DNA of 64,000 nt from Ruminococcus sp. AF31-8BH (GTDB lineage Bacteria > Bacillota > Clostridia > Lachnospirales > Lachnospiraceae): the NCBI RefSeq assembly GCF_003460605.1, contig NZ_QTVN01000009.1, forward strand, positions 76,778 through 140,777, given 5' to 3'. Shown here piece after piece: positions 8,889 through 16,769 of the stretch; positions within the stretch are counted from its first letter, which is position 1, and every line of letters starts with the position of its first letter. The translations under genes were made by a program, and so were the position numbers. The notes beneath the pieces were generated by a model that made no database searches, was not told the origin of the DNA, and saw nothing but the letters and a program-made list of their open reading frames with translations.

Positions 8889-9224
8889 ATGTTTCCCGTT
8901 GAGCCGATTTCTGCCAAAATGCTGGATTACTATGTTGGGCGAAGAGATGCCTTTCTCATAGATTTAAGGAGCAGGGAAGAATACCGCACCGGACATATGA
9001 AAGGTGCCGTAAATCTGCCCTATGAGGAATTCGAGGAAATGTCAGAATACGATTTTCCCAGGGGAAAGATCCTGGTGCTGTACTGCGATCGGGGAGGGGC
9101 AAGCCTTCTGGCGGCAAGAGTGCTGGCAAGAAATGGCTATGAGACCCGAACTGTGATCGGCGGCATGAATGCATACAGGGGAAGAAATCTGGTCTGTGAT
9201 ATAAAGTATGAGGATTCTATGTGA
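8889..9224 (+). CDS. Rhodanese-like domain protein
   Basis: A single-domain rhodanese of 111 residues: the sulfur-carrying Cys66 lies in the loop YCDRGGAS, preceded by FLIDLRSREEYRTGHMKGAVNLP (split around residue 35), the standard CDC25/rhodanese signature. Such proteins transfer sulfane sulfur or bind small thiols in the cytoplasm; no acceptor is evident nearby. The ATG with an AAAAAGGGGA ribosome site is preferred to an upstream GTG at 8829 that lacks one and would add 20 residues before the fold. It stands alone after a terminator. Confidence 0.88.
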   Translation: MFPVEPISAKMLDYYVGRRDAFLIDLRSREEYRTGHMKGAVNLPYEEFEEMSEYDFPRGKILVLYCDRGGASLLAARVLARNGYETRTVIGGMNAYRGRNLVCDIKYEDSM

Positions 9225-9349
9225 TGTGCGTATTCTCTTGTAATTTTTCTTCCGGCATGATAAGGTAAAGAGGAAAAATGTTTCCTGCATTGGATATGCG
9301 AAAGGCCAGGAACATTTTACAGTTTAAAAACAGAGGAGAAATGAAATCT

Positions 9350-9892
9350 ATGAAATATATGTTTGCATCAGACATCCATGGCTCTGCATATTACTGCAGG
9401 AAAATGCTGGATGCTTTCGAAAAAGAGAGGGCAGAGCGCCTGGTTCTGCTGGGCGATCTGCTTTATCACGGCCCGCGCAACGACCTTCCAAAGGAATATG
9501 CCCCCAAGCAGGTAATTCCAATGCTGAATGCCATGAAGGACAAGATCTATGCAGTAAGAGGAAACTGTGAGGCAGAAGTGGACCAGATGGTTCTGGATTT
9601 CCCGGTAATGGCAGATTACTGCATCCTTGCCATTGATGGAAAGACATTTTATGCCACCCACGGACATGTTTACAACCAGAATAATCTGCCGCCTTTATGC
9701 CAGGGAGACATCCTGATCCACGGACATACCCATGTACTGAAGGCCGAGCAGATGGAAGGCTATATTCTCCTGAATCCAGGCTCCGTCTCCATTCCAAAGG
9801 AAGGAAATCCGCCTACATATGCAGTGCTTGAGGATGGCATTTTTTCCATTAAGGATTTCCAGGGAAATATTGTAAAAAGCATTGCACTTTAA
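9350..9892 (+). CDS. YfcE/MJ0936-family metallophosphodiesterase
   Basis: A small calcineurin-like phosphoesterase of 180 residues. Metal-binding motifs run in order: FASDIHG, LLGDLLYHG, VRGNCE, ATHGH and HGHTH. The family hydrolyses phosphodiesters with Mn2+; natural substrates are poorly known. The frame extends upstream to 9278, but the family starts with MKYMFASDIHGS, placing the start at 9350 (a second ATG at 9341 is close). It is followed by an RNA methyltransferase gene 18 bases on. A shorter homologue lies two genes downstream at 11673. Confidence 0.92.
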   Translation: MKYMFASDIHGSAYYCRKMLDAFEKERAERLVLLGDLLYHGPRNDLPKEYAPKQVIPMLNAMKDKIYAVRGNCEAEVDQMVLDFPVMADYCILAIDGKTFYATHGHVYNQNNLPPLCQGDILIHGHTHVLKAEQMEGYILLNPGSVSIPKEGNPPTYAVLEDGIFSIKDFQGNIVKSIAL

Positions 9893-9910
9893 GAAGGGAA
9901 AATACGGTAA

Positions 9911-11095
9911 ATGAGTACGGAAAAATTTGAACTGATCGCACCCTGCCATTTTGGCCTGGAAGCGGTTTTGAAACGGGAAATACTGGATCTTGGCTATGAG
10001 ATCAGCAAGGTAGAGGATGGCAAGGTTACTTTCCTGGCAGATGCTCAGGGAATTGCAGACGCCAATGTTTTCCTGCGAACTACAGAGCGCATTCTTCTGA
10101 AGGTTGCAGAGGTGAAGGCAGAGACCTTTGACGAGCTGTTTGAGGCAACCAAGGCTCTTCCATGGGAGCGCTACATTCCCCAGGACGGCAAGTTCTGGGT
10201 GGCAAAGGCCAACTCTGTAAAGAGCAAGCTGTTCAGCCCCTCTGACATTCAGTCCATTATGAAAAAAGCCATTGTAGAGCGTCTGAAGGGCGTTTATAAC
10301 GTATCCTGGTTTCCAGAGGACGGGGCAAGCTTTCCCATCCGCGTGGCATTTATGAAGGATGTGGCAACCATCGGCATTGATACCTCAGGCGTATCCCTTC
10401 ACAAGAGAGGATACCGCCAGATGACAGTTAAAGCGCCGATTACCGAGACGCTTGCCAGCGCCCTGATCATGCTTACCCCGTGGAAAAAAGACCGCAGCCT
10501 TGTGGATCCTTTCTGCGGAAGCGGTACTTTTCCCATTGAAGCTGCCATGATGGCTGCTGATATGGCGCCGGGCATGAACCGTTCCTTCCTGGCTGAGGAC
10601 TGGAAGCACGTTGTGCCAAGAAGATGCTGGTATAACGCCGTAGAAGAGGCGCAGGACCGCGTAAACTTAAAAATTGAAACCGATATCCAGGGCTATGACA
10701 TTGACGCGGAAGCCCTCAAAGCAGCCCGTGCCAATGCTAAGATGGCAGGGGTAGACAGCCTGATCCATTTCCAGCAGCGTCCGGTAAAAGAGCTTCATCA
10801 TCCCAAGCCATACGGATTTATTATCACCAATCCCCCATACGGCGAGCGTCTTGAGGAAAAAGCAGCCCTGCCCCAGCTTTACCGTGAGATCGGTGAGAGC
10901 TATCGCGGCCTTGATAAGTGGTCCATGTATTTGATCACCTCTTATGACAAAGCAGAGAATGACATTGGCCGGAAAGCGGATAAGAACCGTAAGATCTACA
11001 ACGGAATGCTGAAAACATATTTCTACCAGTTCCTTGGACCAAAGCCCCCGAAGCGCAGCCAGTCCCAGGAAAAGAAAGAAGGCACCATATCATGA
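9911..11095 (+). CDS. THUMP-domain class I SAM-dependent RNA methyltransferase (RlmL/YpsC-like)
   Basis: 394 residues. The N-terminal ferredoxin-like/THUMP region spans roughly residues 1-160 and binds RNA. The methyltransferase follows with the SAM loop VDPFCGSGTFPIEAA near residue 200 and the catalytic IITNPPYGERL near residue 300; NPPY is typical of N2-guanine or N6-adenine methylation. The best match in pattern is the RlmL N-terminal half/YpsC group that modifies 23S rRNA. Its stop overlaps the start of rdgB by four bases (ATGA), so they are co-translated. Confidence 0.92.
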   Translation: MSTEKFELIAPCHFGLEAVLKREILDLGYEISKVEDGKVTFLADAQGIADANVFLRTTERILLKVAEVKAETFDELFEATKALPWERYIPQDGKFWVAKANSVKSKLFSPSDIQSIMKKAIVERLKGVYNVSWFPEDGASFPIRVAFMKDVATIGIDTSGVSLHKRGYRQMTVKAPITETLASALIMLTPWKKDRSLVDPFCGSGTFPIEAAMMAADMAPGMNRSFLAEDWKHVVPRRCWYNAVEEAQDRVNLKIETDIQGYDIDAEALKAARANAKMAGVDSLIHFQQRPVKELHHPKPYGFIITNPPYGERLEEKAALPQLYREIGESYRGLDKWSMYLITSYDKAENDIGRKADKNRKIYNGMLKTYFYQFLGPKPPKRSQSQEKKEGTIS

Positions 11096-11676
11096 AAAAA
11101 ATTATTTTTGCAACAGGAAATGCAGATAAAATGAAAGAAATCCGTGAGATTCTCGCAGATCTGGATGCGGAGATCCTGTCCATGAAAGAAGCTGGAATCC
11201 AGGCGGATATTGTAGAGGACGGCAAAACCTTCGAGGAAAATGCTGTGATCAAAGCCACCGCTATCAGCAAGCTGACAGGAGAGATCGTGCTGGCAGATGA
11301 TTCCGGACTGGAAATCGATTATCTGAATAAGGAACCAGGCGTTTATTCTGCCAGATATATGGGTGAGCACACAGATTACCATACGAAGAATGCCAGTCTG
11401 ATTAAGAGACTGGAAGGGGTTCCGGATGAGAAGCGTACCGCCCGTTTTGTCTGTGCCATTGCAGCTGCTTTTCCAGATGGAAGAGTGGAAACTGTAAGGG
11501 AAACCATGGAAGGCAGAATCGGCTATGAGGAAAAAGGAGAAAACGGCTTTGGCTATGATCCTATCTTTTTCCTGCCGGAATATGGCTGTACTTCTGCGGA
11601 ACTGTCAATGGAAGAGAAGAATAAGATCAGCCACAGAGGAAAAGCTCTGCAGGCAATAAAGGAAGAACTGCGATGA
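11092..11676 (+). CDS. rdgB: XTP/dITP diphosphatase (RdgB/HAM1)
   Basis: Removes non-canonical purine nucleotides (ITP, dITP, XTP) from the pool by hydrolysis to the monophosphate. 194 residues with the family marks FATGNADKMKEI at the start, LADDSGLEIDYL at about residue 65, GVYSARYMG and the closing SHRGKAL. Four-base ATGA overlaps link it to the methyltransferase before it and the phosphoesterase after it. Confidence 0.95.
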   Translation: MKKIIFATGNADKMKEIREILADLDAEILSMKEAGIQADIVEDGKTFEENAVIKATAISKLTGEIVLADDSGLEIDYLNKEPGVYSARYMGEHTDYHTKNASLIKRLEGVPDEKRTARFVCAIAAAFPDGRVETVRETMEGRIGYEEKGENGFGYDPIFFLPEYGCTSAELSMEEKNKISHRGKALQAIKEELR

Positions 11677-12152
11677 AAATACTGATTGTCAGCGATACCC
11701 ACGGAAGAGACGAGAAGCTGGAAGCTGCGGTCGCAGTGGAGCAGCACTTTGATTATCTGATCCATTGCGGCGATGTGGAGGGAAGAGAGTTTTTTATTGA
11801 AGCTCTAGCAGAATGTCCCTGCACCATTGTAGCCGGGAATAATGATTTTTTCAGCGACCTTCCAAGAGAGGATGAGATTGTTCTGGAAGGGCATAAGATC
11901 ATGGTAACTCATGGACACAATTACGGTGTTTCCATGGACCTTTACGGAATTTCAGAGGAGGCGGCAGCCAGAGAATGCGAGATGGTATGCTTCGGGCACA
12001 CACATAAGCCGATAATCGAGAAGAAAAATGGCGTACTGGTAATCAATCCCGGCAGCCTTTCTTTTCCAAGGCAGGAGGGCCGTCAGCCAAGCTATGCAGT
12101 GATGGAATTGCACGAAGGAGAAGAACCGGAAGTGGAGATCCGGTTTTTATAA
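11673..12152 (+). CDS. YfcE/MJ0936-family metallophosphodiesterase (second copy)
   Basis: 159 residues with the calcineurin-like metal motifs SDTHG, HCGDVEG, VAGNND, THGHNYGV and FGHTHKP. This short form is the one commonly encoded next to rdgB in Firmicutes. It overlaps rdgB by four bases and closes the operon before a bidirectional hairpin. Substrate unknown. It shares its fold with the gene at 9350 but is shorter and clearly diverged. Confidence 0.93.
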   Translation: MKILIVSDTHGRDEKLEAAVAVEQHFDYLIHCGDVEGREFFIEALAECPCTIVAGNNDFFSDLPREDEIVLEGHKIMVTHGHNYGVSMDLYGISEEAAARECEMVCFGHTHKPIIEKKNGVLVINPGSLSFPRQEGRQPSYAVMELHEGEEPEVEIRFL

Positions 12153-12153
12153 T

Positions 12154-12194
12154 AAAAAAACAGAGCGCACCTGATGTGATGTCGGGTGCGCTCT
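12154..12194. terminator. Bidirectional terminator between convergent genes
   Basis: AGAGCGCAC (12162-12170) pairs with GTGCGCTCT (12186-12194). The A7 run at 12154-12160 becomes T7 on the minus strand, so it terminates the LytTR gene strongly and the plus-strand operon by the same stem. The LytTR stop codon lies inside the hairpin arm. Confidence 0.85.
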
Positions 12195-12939
12195 ATGTAT
12201 TCCAGCCTTTGTTTTTCTGCTCCTGGCGAAGCTGGCTGAACTGGTACTGACGGAAGGTGAGGGCAAGCTCTTTGGCCTTACGGATCCGCAGGGGAAAACG
12301 GGAGCCGTCTGTCATAATGCAGCTGTTGTTTTCCATATTAAAAATGTAATCCATGTTCAAGATCAGGCCTTTGTTGATCACCAGAAAGCGGCAGTCCTCG
12401 CCTGTAAGCTTCAGAAATTCCGAGGCTGTCATGCGGGTGCGTACAAGGCTGCCGTCCTTCAGATGGATATCCAGATAATGGGCATCTGTGGCGGCAGACT
12501 GGATGTCCGACAAAAAGACCGGAATATTCTGTCTGTTGCTGTTCACTTCAATATAGCGTGAGTTTCCAGGGAGAAGTTTCTGTGCATCCAGGAGTACCTG
12601 GAAAACTCTGCTTCTGGTAATTGGCTTCAAAATATAATCAAAGGCATGGCAGGAAAAAGCATCCGGCATAAAATCACTGCTGGATGTGAGGAAAACAAGA
12701 AGAGAATTGTCGTTTCCCTCACGGAGCTTTTGGGCTGTTTCAATGCCATTTCCATTTTTCATAAAAATGTCAAGAAAAATAATTGAATAAAAACCGGGCT
12801 GCCAGCTTTTCAAAAAATCTTCGCTGCTGGAAAAACGGAAAATCTCTGGCTGGATGGTGTGCTGCGCTGCAAATTCAAGGCAGAGCTTTTGCATTTCGTC
12901 CAGATAAATCCTTTCATCGTCCACAAGGGCAATCTTCAT
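12193..12939 (-). CDS. LytTR-family response regulator (orphan)
   Basis: Cytoplasmic regulator of 248 residues. The receiver domain covers residues 1-120 with the acidic pair Asp7/Asp8, phospho-acceptor Asp57 in IIFLDIFMKNG and the Lys of DYILKP. The C-terminal LytTR DNA-binding domain contains the usual YLDIHLKDG and LILNMDYI strands. I start at ATG 12939, 9 bases after AAAGG; a GTG at 12948 would be too close to it. No histidine kinase is adjacent, unlike AgrA/LytR pairs. The clostripain-like protease is divergently encoded 208 bases away and is a possible target. Confidence 0.9.
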   Translation of the reverse strand: MKIALVDDERIYLDEMQKLCLEFAAQHTIQPEIFRFSSSEDFLKSWQPGFYSIIFLDIFMKNGNGIETAQKLREGNDNSLLVFLTSSSDFMPDAFSCHAFDYILKPITRSRVFQVLLDAQKLLPGNSRYIEVNSNRQNIPVFLSDIQSAATDAHYLDIHLKDGSLVRTRMTASEFLKLTGEDCRFLVINKGLILNMDYIFNMENNSCIMTDGSRFPLRIRKAKELALTFRQYQFSQLRQEQKNKGWNT

Positions 12940-13147
12940 GTCGTTCACATCCTTTGCATTCCCATCCTGTTATTCCCAACCAGTGTAGCACACTCTGCGC
13001 TTTTTTGCCAGAAAAAAGACGTTCCTGCCAGATGTATTGTGGAGATCTGGAACAGGACTTATAATGAAAAAAATGAAAGCAGTTCTGATAAAACGGACAT
13101 GTCACCAGTGTGGACATTACCATATATGAAAAGCAGGAGGAGACGGT

Positions 13148-15112
13148 ATGAAGAGAAAATGCGCAGTAAAAACAGCGGGTTCCCTTTTATTAGCCGGGGC
13201 ACTGGCATTTGCACCACAGGGGTCTTTCCTTGGAAATATGCAGGGAATAAAGGCAGTACAGGCCGAGGAAACGGATGACTGGGCCATCTACTGGTACCTG
13301 TGCGGCAGTGATCTGGAAAGCAATTATGGAAGTGCTACAGAGGATCTTAGTGAGCTGATGGAAGCAGAACTTCCGGAAAATGTGAAAATTGTTATAGAAA
13401 CAGGCGGAAGCAGCCAGTGGCAGAATGAGACGGTGGAAGCGGATTATCTGGAACGGTATGTGTACAGCAGTGAAGGCTTTGAGTGTGTGCAGCAGCTGGA
13501 TTCGGCCAATATGGGAGAGAGCAGCACGCTGGCAGACTTCCTGGAATTTTGCAGGGACAATTATCCGGCAGAGCATACGGCAGTGATTTTCTGGAATCAC
13601 GGAGGCGGAAGTGCTGGCGGCGTGGCTTTTGATGAGCTGTATGGCTATGATTCCCTTTCCCTGGCAGAAATTTATGACGCCTTTGATTCGGTTTATGAAT
13701 TGTCTGAGGAAAATCCTCCCCTGGAACTGGTGGGATTTGATGCCTGTCTGATGGCGACTGTGGATACCGCCAATGCTTTTTCCGATATTGCCCGCTATAT
13801 GGTGGCAAGCGAGGAAACAGAGCCGGGAAACGGCTGGTATTACACAGGATGGGTCCAGGCCCTTGCAGATAATCCGCAGATGGACGGGGCAGAGCTTGGA
13901 ACTGTGATCTGCGATACCTATATGGAAGGCTGTGAGATGTACGGCACAGAGGACGAGACTACCCTTTCCGTGGTGGATCTTGGCAAGATCGGTGCAGTGC
14001 TTACTGCATATGATAATATGGGAAAAGAGGCGCTTTCCTACGCCTGTGAGGATCCGTCCTTCTTTTCCTGCTTCGGGCGAAATGCGGAATATGCGGAGAA
14101 CTACGGCGGCAACACAAAGGACACTGGATATACCAATATGGTAGATTTGAGGGACCTGGCGGAAAATAACCGGGATATTCTTACGGATACCTGTGAGGAT
14201 GTGATCGCGGCGCTGGAAGACTGTGTGGTTTATAAGGTAAACGGCTCTTACAGGCAGCAGGCGGGAGGCTTGTCCTGTTATTATTCCTATGATGGAAACC
14301 TGTCGGATTTCAATATTTATTCGGAAATTGGTGCCAGCGAATCCTTTAAATATCTTTACGGCTATGCGCTTAGCGGCAGTCTCAGTGAAGCGGGACAGCA
14401 GTATGTGGAAGAAATGGGATATGATGAGGTACCAGAGATTGCTACCCTGGAAACGGCTGAAGATTCCGATTATCCGGTTTACGTCAATGATGACGGCTAC
14501 GGCGTAATGGAGCTTTCCATGGATACGGTGAATATGCTGAAGGGCGTTTACTGCCAGCTGGCTTATTTTGATGAGGAAGAGGATATTCTTCTGTACCTTG
14601 GACGGGACAATGACATTAATATGGACTGGGAGAACGGCGTGTTTACCGATAATTTCCGGGGCGTGTGGGGTGCAATAGACGGTTATCTGGTGTATATGGA
14701 TATTATTTATGAAGGCGAGGACTATAACCTGTACAGCGTGCCGATCCTTCTGAATGGCGAGGAATATCAGCTTCATGTGGTATATGATTACAATGAGGAG
14801 GATTTCCAGATCCTTGGAGCAAGAAATGGGCTGGATGACAATGGAATGTCCGACCGTAATCTGGTGAAGTTAAAACCAGGAGATGAGATTACCACCCTTC
14901 ACTATGGCGGAACCCTTTCCGGCGATGATGAACTGGAACTGGTGGAGGTAGATACCTTCACCGTTACAGAGGACACCGCTTTTGGCGAGGAAGATCTGGG
15001 AGATGGAACCTTTGCCATGATGTTTGAGCTTGTGGACGCAAGAAATGAAAGTGCCACTTCGGATGTGATTCTGTTTACTGTAGAAGACGGGGAGATTCAG
15101 GCTGAGGCGTAG
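13148..15112 (+). CDS. Exported clostripain-family (C11) cysteine peptidase
   Basis: 654 residues with a signal peptide cleaved near VQAEETDDW. The catalytic dyad of family C11 is visible: His151 in IFWNHGGGSAGG and Cys200 in VGFDACLMAT. These peptidases cut after Arg or Lys and usually self-activate. The region after residue ~400 is acidic, has no recognised domain, and may be a substrate-binding or propeptide-like extension. There is no sortase or lipobox motif, so it is probably secreted. GGAGGAG precedes the ATG. TTGTGG-17-TATAAT near 13056 is a weak promoter candidate. An orphan LytTR regulator is divergent to it. Confidence 0.92.
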   Translation: MKRKCAVKTAGSLLLAGALAFAPQGSFLGNMQGIKAVQAEETDDWAIYWYLCGSDLESNYGSATEDLSELMEAELPENVKIVIETGGSSQWQNETVEADYLERYVYSSEGFECVQQLDSANMGESSTLADFLEFCRDNYPAEHTAVIFWNHGGGSAGGVAFDELYGYDSLSLAEIYDAFDSVYELSEENPPLELVGFDACLMATVDTANAFSDIARYMVASEETEPGNGWYYTGWVQALADNPQMDGAELGTVICDTYMEGCEMYGTEDETTLSVVDLGKIGAVLTAYDNMGKEALSYACEDPSFFSCFGRNAEYAENYGGNTKDTGYTNMVDLRDLAENNRDILTDTCEDVIAALEDCVVYKVNGSYRQQAGGLSCYYSYDGNLSDFNIYSEIGASESFKYLYGYALSGSLSEAGQQYVEEMGYDEVPEIATLETAEDSDYPVYVNDDGYGVMELSMDTVNMLKGVYCQLAYFDEEEDILLYLGRDNDINMDWENGVFTDNFRGVWGAIDGYLVYMDIIYEGEDYNLYSVPILLNGEEYQLHVVYDYNEEDFQILGARNGLDDNGMSDRNLVKLKPGDEITTLHYGGTLSGDDELELVEVDTFTVTEDTAFGEEDLGDGTFAMMFELVDARNESATSDVILFTVEDGEIQAEA

Positions 15113-15148
15113 AAGCAGTAATGATCAGGACTACTGAACAGCTAAAAA

Positions 15149-15167
15149 ATGCTTATGTGATAAGCAT
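15149..15167. repeat. Small perfect hairpin between the protease and the small exported protein
   Basis: ATGCTTA-TGTGA-TAAGCAT. No T-run follows, so a processing or partial termination site is as likely as a terminator. Confidence 0.5.
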
Positions 15168-15227
15168 GGTTTGCAGTGGTGGGTGTACAGATATTTCATG
15201 GAAAATAAAAACAGGAGGATTTTATTT

Positions 15228-15764
15228 ATGAAGAGAAAAGTTGTATTAGGAATGGCAGTATTTATGACGGCAATAATGGTTCCGGCACAGGCATTTGCGG
15301 CAAAGCCTGCAGGAGGCGGAGATTATCTGTCCGGTACTCAGGAAGCTGTGGAAAGCGGCGACCTGGATGTAGACGAAGCAATAGCGACCATGATGGAAGG
15401 CTTTGAGGATGTTTATTACGGCACTTACAATGAAAAAGAGGGCACGGATATTCTGATGGCATTTGATTTTGAGAATGCAAACGGACTGGTGGCGATCATT
15501 AACACAGAGAAATCAGAACTGGTCTGGGCATGTATGGGCGTTCTCGGGGAGGATGAAGAGTCGGAAGGCACCTATATGGTTTATGAGGAAGCAAATGACA
15601 TGAAATTTACATTTACTTTCGAGGATGAAACAGAGACAGACATGACCATTGGCGTTGAGGGCGGTACCCTGACTTTGGAACGGCAGGAAACAGATCTGCT
15701 TGCCTCATTCTTTGAGACCATGCTTACCGGCGGATTTGCCCAGACGGAAGATGGAGCGGAATAA
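15228..15764 (+). CDS. Small exported protein of unknown function
   Basis: 178 residues. Start at ATG 15228 after a perfect AGGAGG; the open frame upstream has no ribosome site. The signal peptide ends near AQAFAAKPAGG. The mature protein is acidic and predicted to be beta-rich with repeated TFTFEDE-like and MTIGVEGGTLTLE strands, in style similar to the exported protein at 6408, though I cannot align them. It lies 115 bases after the clostripain-like gene in the same direction and may be co-expressed. No function is proposed. Confidence 0.82.
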   Translation: MKRKVVLGMAVFMTAIMVPAQAFAAKPAGGGDYLSGTQEAVESGDLDVDEAIATMMEGFEDVYYGTYNEKEGTDILMAFDFENANGLVAIINTEKSELVWACMGVLGEDEESEGTYMVYEEANDMKFTFTFEDETETDMTIGVEGGTLTLERQETDLLASFFETMLTGGFAQTEDGAE

Positions 15765-15837
15765 AAAATTCGGAAAAGTTTTTTGAAGAAATTTTAGGAA
15801 AAATAGGAAAAACGAGGTCCAAAAAGGGGAAAATGGA

Positions 15838-15867
15838 GGCGGCAGAAATGCCGCCAGCCCTTATTTT
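15838..15867 (+). terminator. Rho-independent terminator
   Basis: GGCGGCA-GAAA-TGCCGCC is a perfect 7-bp stem with a GNRA tetraloop, followed by a short T-rich tract. It closes the protease region before the tRNA promoter. Confidence 0.75.
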
Positions 15868-15930
15868 ATGCGGGTTTCCGGGAGTTGTTCTATTTTTTGA
15901 AAAAAATATAAAAAAATGTAAAAAAAGGTG

Positions 15931-15959
15931 TTGACAAATGGAAGGCCATATAATATAAT
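15931..15959 (+). promoter_or_regulatory. Consensus SigA promoter of the tRNA operon
   Basis: TTGACA at 15931-15936, exactly 17 bases, then TATAAT at 15954-15959: a full match to the vegetative promoter, about 80 bases before the first tRNA. Confidence 0.92.
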
Positions 15960-16039
15960 AACTCTTGCCTTGAGCGAGAGAAAACAAATTCTTGAGAGAT
16001 CGAGGAATGACAACTTCATAGAAATGATGTTGTAAACAT

Positions 16040-16114
16040 CGGGGTGTGGCTCAGTTTGGCTAGAGCGCCTGGTTTGGGACCAGGAGGCCGCAAGTTCGAA
16101 TCTTGTCACCCCGA
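16040..16114 (+). tRNA. tRNA-Pro (UGG)
   Basis: The 7-bp acceptor CGGGGTG/CACCCCG, D-arm, anticodon loop TTTGGGA with anticodon TGG, and GTTCGAAT T-loop are all in place. No CCA is encoded. First of a six-tRNA run. Confidence 0.97.
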
Positions 16115-16147
16115 CTGCTGTAACAACATTACCGTTTCAGCGTAAAT

Positions 16148-16218
16148 GCGGGTGTAGTTCAATGGTAGAACACTAGCCTTCCAAGCTAGATACGTGGGTT
16201 CGATTCCCATCACCCGCT
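16148..16218 (+). tRNA. tRNA-Gly (UCC)
   Basis: Acceptor GCGGGTG/CACCCGC with anticodon loop CTTCCAA (anticodon TCC). Seventy-one bases, no encoded CCA. Confidence 0.97.
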
Positions 16219-16237
16219 TCTCTGATGAAGAGAGCAT

Positions 16238-16311
<74 letters not shown>

Positions 16312-16315
16312 CTGT

Positions 16316-16390
16316 GGTGGATATAGCGCAGTTGGTTAGCGCGCCAGATTGTGGCTCTGGAGGCCCAGGGTTCGAATCCCTGTATCCACC
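16316..16390 (+). tRNA. tRNA-His (GUG)
   Basis: Anticodon loop TTGTGGC (anticodon GTG). With the D-arm GCGC placed at standard positions, the acceptor is GTGGATA/TATCCAC and the extra G-1 at 16316 pairs with C73 at 16390, the normal histidine identity element. Confidence 0.96.
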
Positions 16391-16399
16391 CTTTGCCTT

Positions 16400-16471
16400 T
16401 GGGCTATCGCCAAGCGGTAAGGCACAGCACTTTGACTGCTGCATTCGCTGGTTCGAATCCAGCTAGCCCAG
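16400..16471 (+). tRNA. tRNA-Gln (UUG)
   Basis: Acceptor TGGGCTA/TAGCCCA, anticodon loop CTTTGAC (anticodon TTG), discriminator G. Confidence 0.96.
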
Positions 16472-16479
16472 TTTTATAT

Positions 16480-16552
16480 GGAGCATTAGCTCAGTTGGTA
16501 GAGCACTTGACTTTTAATCAAGTTGTCCGGGGTTCGAATCCCCGATGCTTCA
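16480..16552 (+). tRNA. tRNA-Lys (UUU)
   Basis: Acceptor GGAGCAT/ATGCTTC (one G-U pair), anticodon loop CTTTTAA (anticodon TTT). Last tRNA before the internal terminator. Confidence 0.96.
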
Positions 16553-16563
16553 CTGCTAAGGAG

Positions 16564-16599
16564 AACCGGAAGCCTTTTGATAAGGTGTTCCGGTTTTTT
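16564..16599 (+). terminator. Terminator between tRNA-Lys and tRNA-Leu
   Basis: AACCGGAA pairs with TTCCGGTT and is followed by T4-6. It should end the six-tRNA transcript; tRNA-Leu 16 bases later then needs read-through or its own promoter. Confidence 0.85.
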
Positions 16600-16615
16600 A
16601 AATAATATAGCATAT

Positions 16616-16696
16616 GCGGATGTGGCGGAATTGGCAGACGCGCCAGATTTAGGTTCTGGTGTTTACGACGTGCAGGTTCAAGTCCTGTCATCCGCA
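16616..16696 (+). tRNA. tRNA-Leu (UAG)
   Basis: Class II tRNA of 81 bases: acceptor GCGGATG/CATCCGC, anticodon loop TTTAGGT (anticodon TAG), variable arm around GTTTACGAC. It lies 73 bases before the sigma-like gene. Confidence 0.96.
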
Positions 16697-16769
16697 GCGA
16701 ATGAGGAATGATCCGGATCAGTTCTTCGTAAGAAGAATAGGTTCGGATTGTTTAATATGGAGGAACAGA

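Noticed and set aside
13190..14776. 528-codon antisense open frame opposite the clostripain-like protease gene
   Set aside because: Composition is Ile/His/Cys-heavy with no domain, and the plus-strand protease with catalytic motifs and signal peptide explains the DNA.
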